Positions 32,961 to 45,317 are shown, numbered from the stretch's first letter. The stretch is DNA of 64,000 nt from Reticulitermes speratus (GCA_021186555.1 JAJKFL010000010.1:23318679-23382678), one strand, 5' to 3'. Numbers and translations are program-made. The notes: generated by a model from the letters alone, not told the origin.

Positions 32961-33903
32961 GCGTATTAATATAAATAACATTGACTGGACGGACACAACG
33001 GACATGTTTGTGTGGATCTCAGAACAAACAGCGATTATTTCACTGTACAGCATTAACTGACTGGTTTGTATAACTGAGACGGAGTGTGTTTACTGCGCGG
33101 TACGGACTGTATTTATGTGTTTTGTGTGGATCTCAGAACAAACAGCGATTATTTCACTGTACAGCATTAACTGACTGGTTTGTATAACTGAGACGGAGTG
33201 TGTTTACTGCGCGGTACGGACTGTATTTATGTGTTTTGTGTGGATCTCAGAACAAACAGCGATTATTTCACTGTACAGCATTAACTGACTGGTTTGTATA
33301 ACTGAGACGGAGTGTGTTTACTGCGCGGTACGGACTGTATTTATGTGTTTTGTGTGGATCTCAGAACAAACAGCGATTATTTCACTGTACAGCATTAACT
33401 GACTGGTTTGTATAACTGAGACGGAGTGTTTACTGCGCGGTACGGACTGTATTTATGTGTTTTGTGTGGATCTCAGAACAAACAGCGATTATTTCACTGT
33501 ACAGCATTAACTGACTGGTTTGTATAACTGAGACGGAGTGTGTTTACTGCGCGGTACGGACTGTATTTATGTGTTTTGTGTGGATCTCAGAACAAACAGC
33601 GATTATTTCACTGTACAGCATTAACTGACTGGTTTGTATAACTGAGACGGAGTGTGTTTACTGCGCGGTACGGACTGTATTTATGTGTTTTGTGTGGATC
33701 TCAGAACAAACAGCGATTATTTCACTGTACAACATTAACTGACTGGTTTGTATAACTGAGACGGAGTGTGTTTACTGCGCGGTACGGACTGTATTTATGT
33801 GTTTTGTGTGGATCTCAGAACAAACAGCGATTATTTCACTGTACAGCATTAACTGACTAGTTTGTATAACTGAGACGGAGTGTGTTTACTGCGCGGTACG
33901 GAC

Positions 33904-34003
33904 TGGGTCTTTATATGTGCACACCTAAAGCCCAGTGGTTACTATATGTACCGCCAGGTTTAACATTCACAAATTCTACGTTCTGCCCACACAGTGTATT
34001 TAT
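33904..34003 (-). repeat. 100-bp satellite spacer, copy 1
   Basis: GGGTCTTTATATGTGCACAC to CTGCCCACACAGTG. The inverted equivalent flanks the 7.5-kb array. Contains the dispersed 40-bp core. Confidence 0.88.
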
Positions 34004-34333
34004 GTGTTTTGTGTGTATCTCAGAACAAACAGCGATTATTTCACTGTACAGCATTAACTGACTGGTTTGTATAACTGAGACGGAGTGTGTTTACTGCGCG
34101 GTACGGACTGTATTTATGTGTTTTGTGTGGATCTCAGAACAAACAGCGATTATTTCACTGTACAGCATTAACTGACTGGTTTGTATAACTGAGACGGAGT
34201 GTGTTTACTGCGCGGTACGGACTGTATTTATGTGTTTTGTGTGGATCTCAGAACAAACAGCGATTATTTCACTGTACAGCATTAACTGACTGGTTTGTAT
34301 AACTGAGACGGAGTGTGTTTACTGCGCGGTACG

Positions 34334-34433
34334 GACTGGGTCTTTATATGTGCACACCTAAAGCCCAGTGGTTACTATATGTACCGCCAGGTTTAACATT
34401 CACAAATTCTACGTTCTGCCCACACAGTGTATT
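34334..34433 (-). repeat. 100-bp satellite spacer, copy 2
   Basis: Identical in layout to the spacer 430 bp upstream, so three monomers plus one spacer form a higher-order unit. Confidence 0.88.
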
Positions 34434-36149
34434 TATGTGTTTTGTGTGTATCTCAGAACAAACAGCGATTATTTCACTGTACAGCATTAACTGACTGGTT
34501 TGTATAACTGAGACGGAGTGTGTTTACTGCGCGGTACGGACTGTATTTATGTGTTTTGTGTGGATCTCAGAACAAACAGCGATTATTTCACTGTACAGCA
34601 TTAACTGACTGGTTTGTATAACTGAGACGGAGTGTGTTTACTGCGCGGTACGGACTGTATTTATGTGTTTTGTGTGGATCTCAGAACAAACAGCGATTAT
34701 TTCACAGTACAACATTAACTGACTGGTTTGTATAACTGAGACGGAGTGTGTTTACTGCGCGGTACGGACTGTATTTATGTGTTTTGTGTGGATCTCATAA
34801 CAAACAGCGATTATTTCACTGTACAACATTAACTGACTGGTTTGTATAACTGAGACGGAGTGTGTTTACTGCGCGGTACGGACTGTATTTATGTGTTTTT
34901 GTGTGGATCTCAGAACAAACAGCGATTATTTCACTGTACAACATTAACTGACTGGTTTGTATAACTGAGACGGAGTGTGTTTACTGCGCGGTACGGACTG
35001 TATTTATGTGTTTTGTGTGGATCTCAGAACAAACAGCGATTATTTCACTGTACAACATTAACTGACTGGTTTGTATAACTGAGACGGAGTGTGTTTACTG
35101 CGCGGTACGGACTGTATTTATGTGTTTTGTGTGGATCTCATAACAAACAGCGATTATTTCACTGTACAACATTAACTGACTGGTTTGTATAACTGAGACG
35201 GAGTGTGTTTACTGCGCTGGTACGGACTGTATTTATGTGTTTTGTGTGGATCTCAGAACAAACAGCGATTATTTCACTGTACAACATTAACTGACTGGTT
35301 TGTATAACTGAGACGGAGTGTGTTTACTGCGCGGTACGGACTGTATTTATGTGTTTTGTGTGGATCTCAGAACAAACAGCGATTATTTCACTGTACAGCA
35401 TTAACTGACTGGTTTGTATAACTGAGTCGGAGTGTGTTTACTGCGCGGTACGGACTGTATTTATGTGTTTTGTGTGGATCTCAGAACAAACAGCGATTAT
35501 TTCACTGTACAACATTAACTGACTGGTTTGTATAACTGAGACGGAGTGTTTACTGCGCGGTACGGACTGTATTTATGTGTTTTGTGTGGATCTCAGAACA
35601 AACAGCGATTATTTCAGTGTACAACATTAACTGACTGGTTTGTATAACTGAGACGGAGTGTGTTTACTGCGCGGTACGGACTGTATTTATGTGTTTTGTG
35701 TGGATCTCAGAACAAACAGCGATTATTTCACTGTACAGCATTAACTGACTGGTTTGTATAACTGAGACGGAGTGTGTTTACTGCGCGGTACGGACTGTAT
35801 TTATGTGTTTTGTGTGGATCTCAGAACAAACAGCGATTATTTCACTGTACAGCATTAACTGACTGGTTTGTATAACTGAGACGGAGTGTTTTTACTGCGC
35901 GGTACGGACTGTATTTATGTGTTTTGTGTGGATCTCAGAACAAACAGCGATTATTTCACTGTACAGCATTAACTGACTGGTTTGTATAACTGAGACGGAG
36001 TGTGTTTACTGCGCGGTACGGACTGTATTTATGTGTTTTGTGTGGATCTCAGAACAAACAGCGATTATTTCACTGTACAACATTAACTGACTGGTTTGTG
36101 TAACTGAGACGGAGTGTGTTTACTGCGCGGTACAAGTACAAGTTGATTT

Positions 36150-38365
36150 CAGTTTTAGTCCATGTGGTGGACAAAGTGGCACTGGGACGGGTTTTTCTCC
36201 CCAGTACTTCAGTTTCCCCTGTCAGTATCATTCCACCAATGCTCCATACTCATTCATCCATCTACCACCAACGCTGTATAATGTTTCTCTCCCCAGTACT
36301 TCAGTGTTCCCCTGTCAGTATCATTCCACCAATGCTCCATACTCATTCATCCATCTACCACCAACGCTGTATAATGTTTCTCTCCCAGTACTTCAGTTTC
36401 CCCTGTCAGTATCATTCCACCAATGCTCCATACTCATTCATCCATCTACCACCAACGCTGTATAATGTTTCTCTCCCAGTACTTCAGTTTCCCCTGTCAG
36501 TATCATTCCACCAATGCTCCATACTCATTCATCCATCTACCACCAACGCTGTATAATGTTTCTCTCCCAGTACTTCAGTTTCCCCTGTCAGTATCATTCC
36601 ACAAATGCTCCATACTCATTCATTCATCTACCACCAACGCTGTATAATGTTTCTCTCCCAGTACTTCAGTTTTCCCCTGTCAGTAACATTCCACCAATGC
36701 TCCATACTCATCATACATCTACCACCAACGCTGTATAATGTTTTTTCTCCCAGTACTTCAGTTTCCCCTGTCAGTATCATTCCACCAATGCTCCATACTC
36801 ATTCATCCATCTACCACCAACGCTGTATAATGTTTCTCTCCCAGTACTTCAGTTTCCCCTGTCAGTATCATTCCACCAATGCTCCATACTCATTCATTCA
36901 TCTACCACCGACGCTGTATAATGTTTCTCTCCCAGTACTTCAGTTTTCCCCTGTCAGTATCATTCCACCAATGCTCCATACTCATTCATACATCTACCAC
37001 CAACGCTGTATAATGTTTCTCTCCAGTACTTCAGTTTTCCCCTGTCAGTATCATTCCACCAATGCTCCATACTCATTCATCCATCTACCACCAACGCTGT
37101 ATAATGTTTCTCTCCCAGTACTTCAGTGTTCCCCTGTCAGTATCATTCCACCAATGCTCCATACTCATTCATCCATCTACCACCAACGCTGTATAATGTT
37201 TCTCTCCCAGTACTTCAGTTTCCCCTGTCAGTATCATTCCACCAATGCTCCATACTCATTCATCCATCTACCACCAACGCTGTATAATGTTTCTCTCCCA
37301 GTACTTCAGTTTCCCCTGTCAGTATCATTCCACCAATGCTCCATACTCATTCATTCATCTACTACCAACAATGCTGTATAATGTTTCTCTCCCAGTACTT
37401 CAGTTTCCCCTGTCAGTATCATTCCACCAATGCTCCATACTCATTCATTCATCTACTACCAACAATGCTGTATAATGTTTCTCTCCCAGTACTTCAGTTT
37501 CCCCTGTCAGTATCATTCCACCAATGCTCCATACTCATTCATCCATCTACCACCAACGCTGTATAATGTTTCTCTCCCAGTACTTCAGTTTCCCCTGTCA
37601 GTATCATTCCACCAATGCTCCATACTCATTCATTCATCTACTACCAACAATGCTGTATAATGTTTCTCTCCCAGTACTTCAGTTTCCCCTGTCGGTATCA
37701 TTCCACCATTGCTCCATACTCATTCATTCATCTACCACCAACGCTGTATAATGTTTCTCTCCCAGTACTTCAGTTTCCCCTGTCAGTATCATTCCACCAT
37801 TGCTCCATACTCATTCATTCATCTACCACCAACGCTGTATAATGTTTCTCTCCCAGTACTTCAGTTTCCCCTGTCAGTATCATTCCACCAATGCTCCATA
37901 CTCATTCATACATCTACCACCAACGCTGTATAATGTTTCTCTCCCAGTACTTCAGTTTCCCCTGTCAGTATCATTCCACCATTGCTCCATACTCATTCAT
38001 TCATCTACCACCAACGCTGTATAATGTTTTTCTCCCAGTACTTCAGTTTTCCCCTGTCAGTATCATTCCACCATTGCTCCATACTCATTCATCCATCTAC
38101 CACCAACGCTGTATAATGTTTCTCTCCCAGTACTTCAGTTTCCCCTGTCAGTATCATTCCACCATTGCTCCATACTCATTCATTCATCTACCACCAACGC
38201 TGTATAATGTTTCTCTCCCAGTACTTCAGTTTTCCCCTGTCAGTATCATTCCACAATGCTCCATACTCATTCATACATCTACCACCAACGCTCTATAATG
38301 TTTCTCTCCCAGTACTTCAGTTTTCCCCTGTCAGTATAATTCCACAATTGCTCCATACTCATCTT
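36150..38365 (+). repeat. 91-bp satellite derived from SINE-C, about 24 copies
   Basis: Begins with SINE-C body sequence (GTCCATGTGGTGGACAAAGT, GGCACTGGGACGGG) and then repeats the monomer seen at 23.1-26.9 kb. Starts only about 16 bases after the 114-bp array ends. A 258-residue frame at 36605-37381 is satellite. Confidence 0.93.
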
Positions 38366-39148
38366 CATCTGCGTGTTGCTGTTACCAGAAGTAATTTTCT
38401 TTCGGAAATCGGGGAACATTGAACAGAAATGTACTTTCACATTTAGTCGTTAAAGAATTAGGCTTCGGTTATTAAAACTTTCTTGTATTGTACCACAATA
38501 TGTAAGTCCTGCCGTTTGTTTCTTAATGTACCAGTCGTTTACTGCAGTCTTTTCTCAGCAATGCGGTGCGTGACAACGTACAAATGATATAAATTGCTCG
38601 TGTCCTGTGTCGTTTGTTGCCTGTTTCTCCTCCTGCCGTGAACGGGCAGAGTTAACGCTTAGACGACTTTTCATGCATCGGCCAGAAAATTTTTTAAAAT
38701 AGCGATAAACCCTAGTAACAGATAGTAACATGAATCAGTTTTATAGATGTACTAGTCAGTGTTTGTTCAGCCCTGTTTTTTTTTGTGTAAAGGAAAGTTA
38801 AACAAGAAGCCGATTTTACAAACAACAGCACAAGAATAGTTGACCGCGTGTCCGGTACTGTGTGCTCTGCTGTACAAAGGGAGGCTGTTGTAAGACTCAT
38901 GACAGATCGCCGCTGGTTCCTTCGTCTGTGCGTGTGAGATTTAGTAGCCTCTAGTCGCAAGATAACGCTTTAAATAAAAGCTAAGTTTAGAAAACTCTAA
39001 TGACTGGCAGTGATATAACTTTGAATTTGTGGGGGTTTTGAAGTCTACTGGAGGCTTAATGCCAGGTTATAAAAAGGTTGTTTATTAAAGTACGCTTGTT
39101 TTGAGTGTTTAATAATTGGTCTTTGGTTGCAAATGTAGCTCATAAGCG
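38366..39148. other. no recognised feature
   Basis: AT-rich spacer, no gene supported. Confidence 0.35.
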
Positions 39149-39298
39149 TGTTGTCAGGTAGAGGTCTCTGCGACGGGCTGATCACTCGTACAGAGGAGTC
39201 CTACCGAGTGTGGTGTGTCTAAAGTGTGATCGTGAAGCCTCGAAAAATGAGGTGGCCTAGGCCCCCCAAGGGGCTGTCGAGCCATAGCAAAAAAAATG
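39149..39298 (+). mobile_element. SINE-B, 5'-truncated
   Basis: Starts inside the body at TTGTCAGGTAGAGGTCTCTG and runs through GAAGCCTCGAAAAATGAGG and GGGGCTGTCGAGCCA to an A-rich tail. No tRNA head. Confidence 0.82.
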
Positions 39299-39367
39299 GC
39301 TGTGAAAGAATTCTGATCAAAGGAGAGTCTGTCAGCCATTACTTGATTTGCACTCACCAAAGATACA

Positions 39368-39690
39368 GGTAATCAGATCAAGCGGGGTGAGGTGGGTGGA
39401 GCATGTAGCACGTATGGGGGAGAGGAGAATACGTACGGGTTTCTAATGAGAAGACCTCAAAGTAAGAAACCAGTTGGAAAACCTAAGCCTAGATGGCAGA
39501 ATAATATTGGAATGTTTCTTAAATAGAGTGAGAGGCTGTGGACTGGATTGATCTGGCTCAGGATAGGGACAGGTGGCGGGCTCTTGTGAATGCGTTAATG
39601 AACCTTGGGCTTCCGTAAAATGCATGGAATTTCTTGACTAGCTGAGTAACTGTTAGCGTTTAAAAAAGGATTCTGCTCCATGGAGTTATG
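39368..39690 (+). mobile_element. LINE family A, diverged copy
   Basis: ATCAGATCAAGCGGGGTGAG, GGAGCATGTAGCACGTATGG, GGACTGGATTGATCTGGCTC and AATTTCTTGACTAGCTGAG match the family in order. Confidence 0.8.
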
Positions 39691-40249
39691 CCAGTACTTG
39701 GTAGGTTATTATTGGCGATGGAGATTCGGATATGAACGTTTTTTCCCCAGCCTAGGCGTATTTTTTTTTTCAGTCGTTACAGGGTGGTAAAAATATGTAG
39801 GCTATAGTCCGAGACTCAGCTTTGTACTCGCAGAAGCTGGTGAAATGGGAGGGAAGGTAACGTGGCTTCACGTTCTTTACAGAGTCTCAAAGCTGAGTCA
39901 CGAACAGTATAATAGTAACTCGAAACTGGAATTTGTACTGCCAGTTGCAGATGGCCTGACAGTGATGTCATCTCGCAGTGTACACTCTCCAACAAATCTT
40001 TATCATGCGTGCACACTGACCTCTATTTGTAGCGTCTCGTATCTCTGATTGGTTCTGGGATGCAGTCATGCAACTGCGCGTACAGTAATTCGTCAACCTT
40101 GCAGGGTCGTAACGGTGAGACTTTTGCTTTCATGATGCCAACTTTTGATCTATCTTTACATGGCGTTTTGCGGGTGTAGTGAGTGGAAATAGATGTTATA
40201 TTATTCCATGCAAAATATGCTCAAGTCCAAAAATGTCAGCAGAAATACT
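39691..40249. other. no recognised feature
   Basis: Nothing supportable; poly-T at about 39760. Confidence 0.35.
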
Positions 40250-41325
40250 AAAATAAGACTTTACACAACGATAGTCAGACCGATAGTTATGTACGGCTCA
40301 GAATCATGGGTAATGACCGTGAGAGAAGAAGAATAGCTGTTAAGATGGGAAAGGAAAATCTTAAGAAAGATATTTGGAGCAACGAACGATAAAGATGGTT
40401 GGAGAATGAGGACAAATATAGAGATACAAGAATTGTTGGAGAATGAGGATAAATATAGAGATACAAGAATTGTTGGAGAATGAGGACAAATATAGAGATA
40501 CAAGAATTGTTGGAGAATGAGGACAAATATAGAGATACAAGAATTGTTGGAGAATGAGGATAAATATAGAGATACAAGAATTGTTGGAGAATGAGGATAA
40601 ATATAGAGATACAAGAATTGTTGGAGAATGAGGATAAATATAGAGATACAAGAATTGTTGGAGAATGAGGATAAATATAGAGATACAAGAATTGTTGGAG
40701 AATGAGGACAAATATAGAGACACAAGAATTGTTGGAGAATGAGGATAAATATAGAGATACAAGAATTGTTGGAGAATGAGGACAAATATAGAGATACAAG
40801 AATTGTTGGAGAATGAGGACAAATATAGAGACACAAGAATTGTTGGAGAATGAGGATAAATATAGAGATACAAGAATTGTTGGAGAATGAGGACAAATAT
40901 AGAGATACAAGAATTGTTGGAGAATGAGGACAAATATAGAGACACAAGAATTGTTGGAGAATGAGGATAAATATAGAGATACAAGAATTGTTGGAGAATG
41001 AGGACAAATATAGAGATACAAGAATTGTTCAAACAACCAGATATAGTTGTGACAATTAAGAAGGGGAGAATAACGTGGGCAGGTCATGTCCAGAGAATGC
41101 CGGAAACAAGGAGTGTTAAGAAAGTTTTTTTTAGGAAAACCTGATGGGAGAAGTAGAAGAAGTAGACCCAGGAAAAGATGGCTAGATGACTTAGAGGAGG
41201 ACCTCAGAAAGCTAGGAGTCAAAGGATGGAGAAGGAAGGCTGAGGACCGATAGGAATGGAGGCATGTGGTCAAGAAGGCCGAGGCTGTAGCGCCGACCAG
41301 AAGAAGAAGAATGTAGTGAAGTGGA
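40250..41325 (+). mobile_element. LINE (third family) 3' end containing a 37-bp satellite
   Basis: Before the array: LYTTIVRPIVMYGSESWVMT, then LRWERKILRKIFGATNDKDG. After it: ITWAGHVQRMPETRSVKK and RPRKRWLDDLEEDLRKLGVK, then WRRKAEDR. These are the two halves of a LINE reverse-transcriptase C-terminus. The array replaces what would be a few residues between them. The ORF also has scattered damage. Confidence 0.85.
40399..41029 (+). repeat. 37-bp satellite inside a LINE, about 17 copies
   Basis: Unit TTGGAGAATGAGGACAAATA followed by TAGAGATACAAGAATTG; measured period 37 (40399 to 40436). Copies differ only at GGACAAA/GGATAAA and GATACA/GACACA. Because 37 is not a multiple of 3, all three minus-strand frames stay open, which creates spurious 223-328-residue ORFs. 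Confidence 0.95.
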
Positions 41326-42055
41326 TTTTTTTATATGCTGATTACCGTCTGGTTTATTTGCTTTTCGTCTAGACGTAATAAAGGCTGATTTATTGAAGCA
41401 GCGTCACGTAAATAATTGTGGCACTAAACGCACTTGTTGTACATCCTTTAGTACAGCACACTGTCGTCTGTGAATGGGGGCGTGGACGTCCATAATCAAT
41501 ATTTGATTTGATTCAAGGACCCTCCGGGTGTAATATTTCAGAAATATTTCACTTCGTAATTCACGGAAGACCATATTTGTGTTTATTTTTGTAAACAAAA
41601 GACGTGAAGTATGTACTGAATTATGTATAGCTCTCTGGAGCATTTATTCATCCGTGGTCGTGTTTTACACGTTTTGTTCAGGCTGTAAATGATGGGGGTT
41701 TATTGTTCTGTGACTCTGTACAACTGTACGAAATGTCACGATAATAGTACTCGTGGTACACTGCTGAATCAACTGGAAGATGTTACGTTTATAAATGCTA
41801 ATATTGATATTAATAGTTGTAGGGTTGCTTTAGGGCGTACTGTTAGGAAGGCGTGAAGAGGAGCGACACACATCAGCCTCTGGTTTATGCTGATTATGTG
41901 CATGTATTGAGCGAATATATATTTACTGTAGAGAAAGTCACAGAAGTGCTGTTAGTCGCTAGTAAGGAAGGTTTTTTTTTTACAGTAGAGTCTCGATTTT
42001 TTCCTCAGTTTTAAGGTTTCATTTGATTTACCGTCATACTTTATGCGACCTAGAA
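41326..42055. other. no recognised feature
   Basis: Nothing supportable. Confidence 0.35.
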
Positions 42056-42084
42056 ATAAATAAAATAATAATAATAATAATAAT
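42056..42084. repeat. AAT microsatellite
   Basis: About eight AAT units, possibly the tail of an unidentified element. Confidence 0.85.
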
Positions 42085-42500
42085 AAGCCAGAAAGCCTCA
42101 TTAATCCCACGAGGACAACTGCCTCCTAGTGGAACTAGGGAGAGCTGGAGTGTTTTGTCACTAGGTGAGCAGTTCCTAGAGATGTGTGCGATATGTATCG
42201 CAATAAACTGCTATTGTTGGACTTGGCCACACATTTTGTTCCTTAATTTTCCTCACGTAAAGCGACACGGCGTACTGTTTTATGCCGTTTTTGTGTCATT
42301 TGTCTTTGTGTTATTGCTGGGTCGGCGTTACAAGACGTGCTGTAGATGGAACGACTGTCATTTGACAGCACAGTGCATGGAGCAATGTCCAGTGGCGTCA
42401 TTAGTTGTAAAGTCTTACGTATTGTGTGGGAACAACGCTGAGAAATGAAAGTAGCGAAATTAAGAGCAGATTGAAGGCGGGCAGTGCTTCCTGCCGTTGG
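42085..42500. other. no recognised feature
   Basis: An open frame of 141 codons (42023-42448) starts before the AAT run and has no recognisable domain. Confidence 0.35.
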
Positions 42501-42778
42501 GTAAAAGTTCACCCTAGAACAGGCCGTGCAAGCCCAGAGGGGGAATAGAGGTATAGCTCTACTCTTTCTTTAACCTCAGCGCTAAATGAGGGTGGGTGGT
42601 CAACGCCACGCCCCGGCTGCTTTACCCCCGGGAATGACCCGGTACACATTGTACAGGAGGCTGGGTAGGCCCAAGGGCCGGTCTGGACGGGTGCTGAAAA
42701 TCTCGCCCCCACCGGGATTCGATCCCCGGACCGTCCAGCTCGTAGCGAGTCGCTATACCGACTGAGCTATCGCGGCCC
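42501..42778 (-). mobile_element. SINE-A, antisense
   Basis: Complete from the tail (CACCCTAGAACAGGCC) to the tRNA-like head (ACTGAGCTATCGCGGCCC), with B-box-like sequence at about 42712-42727. Confidence 0.87.
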
Positions 42779-42844
42779 ACACCGTTCGGAACACAAACTT
42801 TTGTGTTCCCGTTCACGTAAAGACTCAAATATCCAGAACTTGGT

Positions 42845-43506
42845 CACTCACATTAAGGCAAGAATATAGGCTGAGGGTGTTCGAGAATAGGGTGCTGAGG
42901 GGGATATTTGGGGCCTAAGAGTGAGTAACAAGGGAGTTGAGAAGACTGCATAGTGAGGAGCTTCATGATTTGTACTTTTCACGAAATCAAAGTAGCTACA
43001 ACGTGTAACAAGAATGAACAGCAGCAGGATGCCACAAGTAATGCTGAATTACAGACCAAATGGACGAAGACGACCTGGAAGACCTTTGAAGAGACTTAAG
43101 ACGAGGCCGAAACAGGCCTATTAAGGCCTAACTGGTGACGTATGATGGTGATGATGACGCAATACTATTCGGATGATCAAGTCATAGAGGATGGGATTGT
43201 TGGGGCATGTGGCACGTATGCGGGGAAGAGAAATGCATAGAAGGTTTTGGTCGGTAAACCTGAAGGAAAGAGACCACTTGGAAGATCTACACTAGGTGTA
43301 GATGGGCGGATGGTATAATGTGGATCTTACAAGATATAGGATGGAAGGGCGCGGAGTGGATTAATATGGCTCAGGATAGGGTCAATTAGCAGGGTCTTGT
43401 GAACACGGTAATGAACCTTCGGATCCCATAAAGTGCGGGGAATTTCTTGACTAGCTGACGAACTGTTAGCTTCTGAAGAAGGACCCTGCTCCGTCTAGTT
43501 AGTTAA
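42845..43506 (+). mobile_element. LINE family A interrupted by a nested element
   Basis: The first part (ATAGGCTGAGGGTGTTCGAG to TGATTTGTACTTTTCACG) matches 13745-13965. After an insertion of about 165 bp it resumes at CAATACTATTCGGATGATCA and continues to AATTTCTTGACTAGCTGAC and GTTAGTTAAG. Confidence 0.85.
42985..43150 (+). mobile_element. LINE 3' end with TGA tail, nested
   Basis: GCAGCAGGATGCCACAAG, AATGGACGAAGACGACCTGG and GCCGAAACAGGCCTATTAAG, then GATGGTGATGATGACG. Present antisense at 45275-45430. It encodes NYRPNGRRRLGRPLKRL-like residues, a LINE C-terminus. Confidence 0.78.
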
Positions 43507-43953
43507 GTAGGTTCCGTGAATGATTAACATATCACGTGGTTTTCTTCATGAACATGATGAATTTGTTACATCCATGAAATTATGTTTTGCGCAACTTGCT
43601 ATGTAACTCACCTTGGTACATTTGTCAGTGATTTACAGCTTCCAAGTGAGCACGTAAATATGTATTTAGGGCACACCCATGTTAAGCGGGCCGCGTTCGG
43701 ACCGTGGTTGCGAATATATTAAATGAAGAGTCACGGACCACCGACAAGGGGCAGTTTAAAGTTTATAGTTGGGCATACATATTTAAACAGCAAACACCTC
43801 TTAAGGTAAATAAGATATATTGAAAGACAATGAAAGTTACTGTGATTTTTATACCTTAAATGTAGCACATTCCATGTCGAAATATTTAGTCACTTGAATT
43901 GTGATACTATACCACATCCTGAGAAACGAAACCTTAGAAGTAAGGAGCTTCAT
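43507..43953. other. repeat remnant and unassigned sequence
   Basis: 43709-43770 (GCGAATATATTAAATGAAG, CGACAAGGGG) matches the repeat attached to the LINE at 8437-8500. The rest is unassigned. Confidence 0.45.
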
Positions 43954-44160
43954 GTCCATGTGGGATTTGTGGTGAACATAGTGGCACTGGGACAGGTTTT
44001 TCTCCCAGTACTTCGGTTTTCCCTTGTCAGTTTCATTCCACCGATGCTCCATTACACGGAAAAACGAAAAAAAAAACTGATCATCTTCATCACAGGGTTG
44101 CACAATAAGTCTTTAGACTGCGGTGCGTCCGTAGCTTCTGCTGCGGGGCCCTTAAAAAAA
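43954..44160 (+). mobile_element. SINE-C, 5'-truncated, with target duplication
   Basis: GTCCATGTGGGATTTGTGG to CTGCGGGGCCCTTAAAAAAA, lacking the tRNA head. The 9-bp GAGCTTCAT flanks both sides (43945-43953 and 44161-44169). Confidence 0.88.
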
Positions 44161-45085
44161 GAGCTTCATCTTGTTTCAGAGAGATACCTCCTGTCCTGTA
44201 CGGAACTGAAGTCTGTGAGACCGTACATGTAATAGCACGAGTATTAGGTCACGTGTGTGGCGCATTGCAAATATGTGTTCATAATTCAGGGAGTTTTCGT
44301 CTAACGTAGGGATTATGTCAGTCTAGTGTTTGGATACTAAAACGAAACATTGGCATTTGGAGAAACGTGAAGCGTGGACTGCTGTAAATATGAAGACCGT
44401 ATACGTGCCACATGTAAGACTGCAAGGTACACATTTGGTGTGTCCCACTGTAACTTGAAGCACAGCTTTTCCAGAGCACGTGCTGCACTCTGAATTGCAG
44501 TACAGGTTTCCAACCACGTGGACTTGAACCAGAATTGTTCCAGAATCTTGAAGTTGCATCTCTGTATGATCATGCATGATATTGCCTTGGAAGTTATTAG
44601 GTCTGTCATCAATCATATTAGTTGACCTCGAATTTGGGACGTTTTGAGGTCTGATTGTGAAGCAAATATACCTTGCGGGCCCACCTCAGTTAATATGGAG
44701 CTCGTTGAAGCAGGTTTGTGGTTGGCAGCCAGCTGCTTCTGAGACGTAATTTGATGGGAAGCACTTCAGGAGCCGTCCTTTGTGCTCTGCGTGTTCCGGA
44801 AGTTAACTTTCCGCTGTTTGGTCAGACGTCCTGCCACAGAGTTAAAAGTGTTCGCTTGCACGAGTACAATGCGTGCAGTGCGAGCGAGATGGAACATCCG
44901 TGTGATCAGCAGTGCATTTCGGAGTTTAGCGAACGGATCCGTTATAGCGAAAATTTGTGCCAGTGAGTTCGTTACTGTTGTTCCTTCTTGTCGCGGACTG
45001 TTTAGTTTGTGTTTGTCCCTTTGAAGACTAACCCTGAGGGGGAGACCTAAGATATAATAAAACATTTGAAGGGATAGGTGAGAGA
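44161..45085. other. no recognised feature
   Basis: Overlapping open frames of 80-99 codons on both strands (44323-45065) show no domain or splice support. Confidence 0.35.
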
Positions 45086-45114
45086 CAGTTTTATTTGGGG
45101 GGGGGGGGGGGGGA
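45086..45114. repeat. poly-G tract
   Basis: A G-run of about 20 bases. Confidence 0.9.
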
Positions 45115-45274
45115 GTGAAAGAGCAGCACTGTATTGGCGGGTTTCTAGTTTAGCCCGCTCGGGTTGAAATAAGGGCCGCGGAATTGTGGTTTCTGTTTAG
45201 TGCTAAGGTGGTGGTGGTGGGGGGAATTGGTGGACTCTAAAGCAAGGGGGATTGATTTTGATGCTTTCAAATCG

Positions 45275-45278
45275 GGAG

Positions 45279-45317
<39 letters not shown>

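Larger units (their letters stand above)
33000..36133 (-). repeat. 114-bp satellite array, about 26 copies, inverted
   Basis: The reverse complement of the monomer in the scarlet intron (for example CTGACTGGTTTGTATAACTG and TACTGCGCGGTACGGACTGT). Copies differ mainly by GTACAGCATT versus GTACAACATT and a few small indels. Two spacers interrupt it (33904 and 34334). Confidence 0.94.

Noticed and set aside
36605-37381. 258-residue frame and many shorter ones in the 91-bp arrays
   Set aside because: Satellite monomers read through; frames shift between adjacent copies and there is no start or splice evidence.
40261-41273. Open frames of 223-328 residues on the minus strand
   Set aside because: Three overlapping frames through a 37-bp satellite; the period is not a multiple of 3 and all frames happen to lack stops.
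44323-45065. Overlapping frames of 80-99 residues on both strands
   Set aside because: No domain, no codon pattern and several frames open over the same bases; treated as unassigned DNA.
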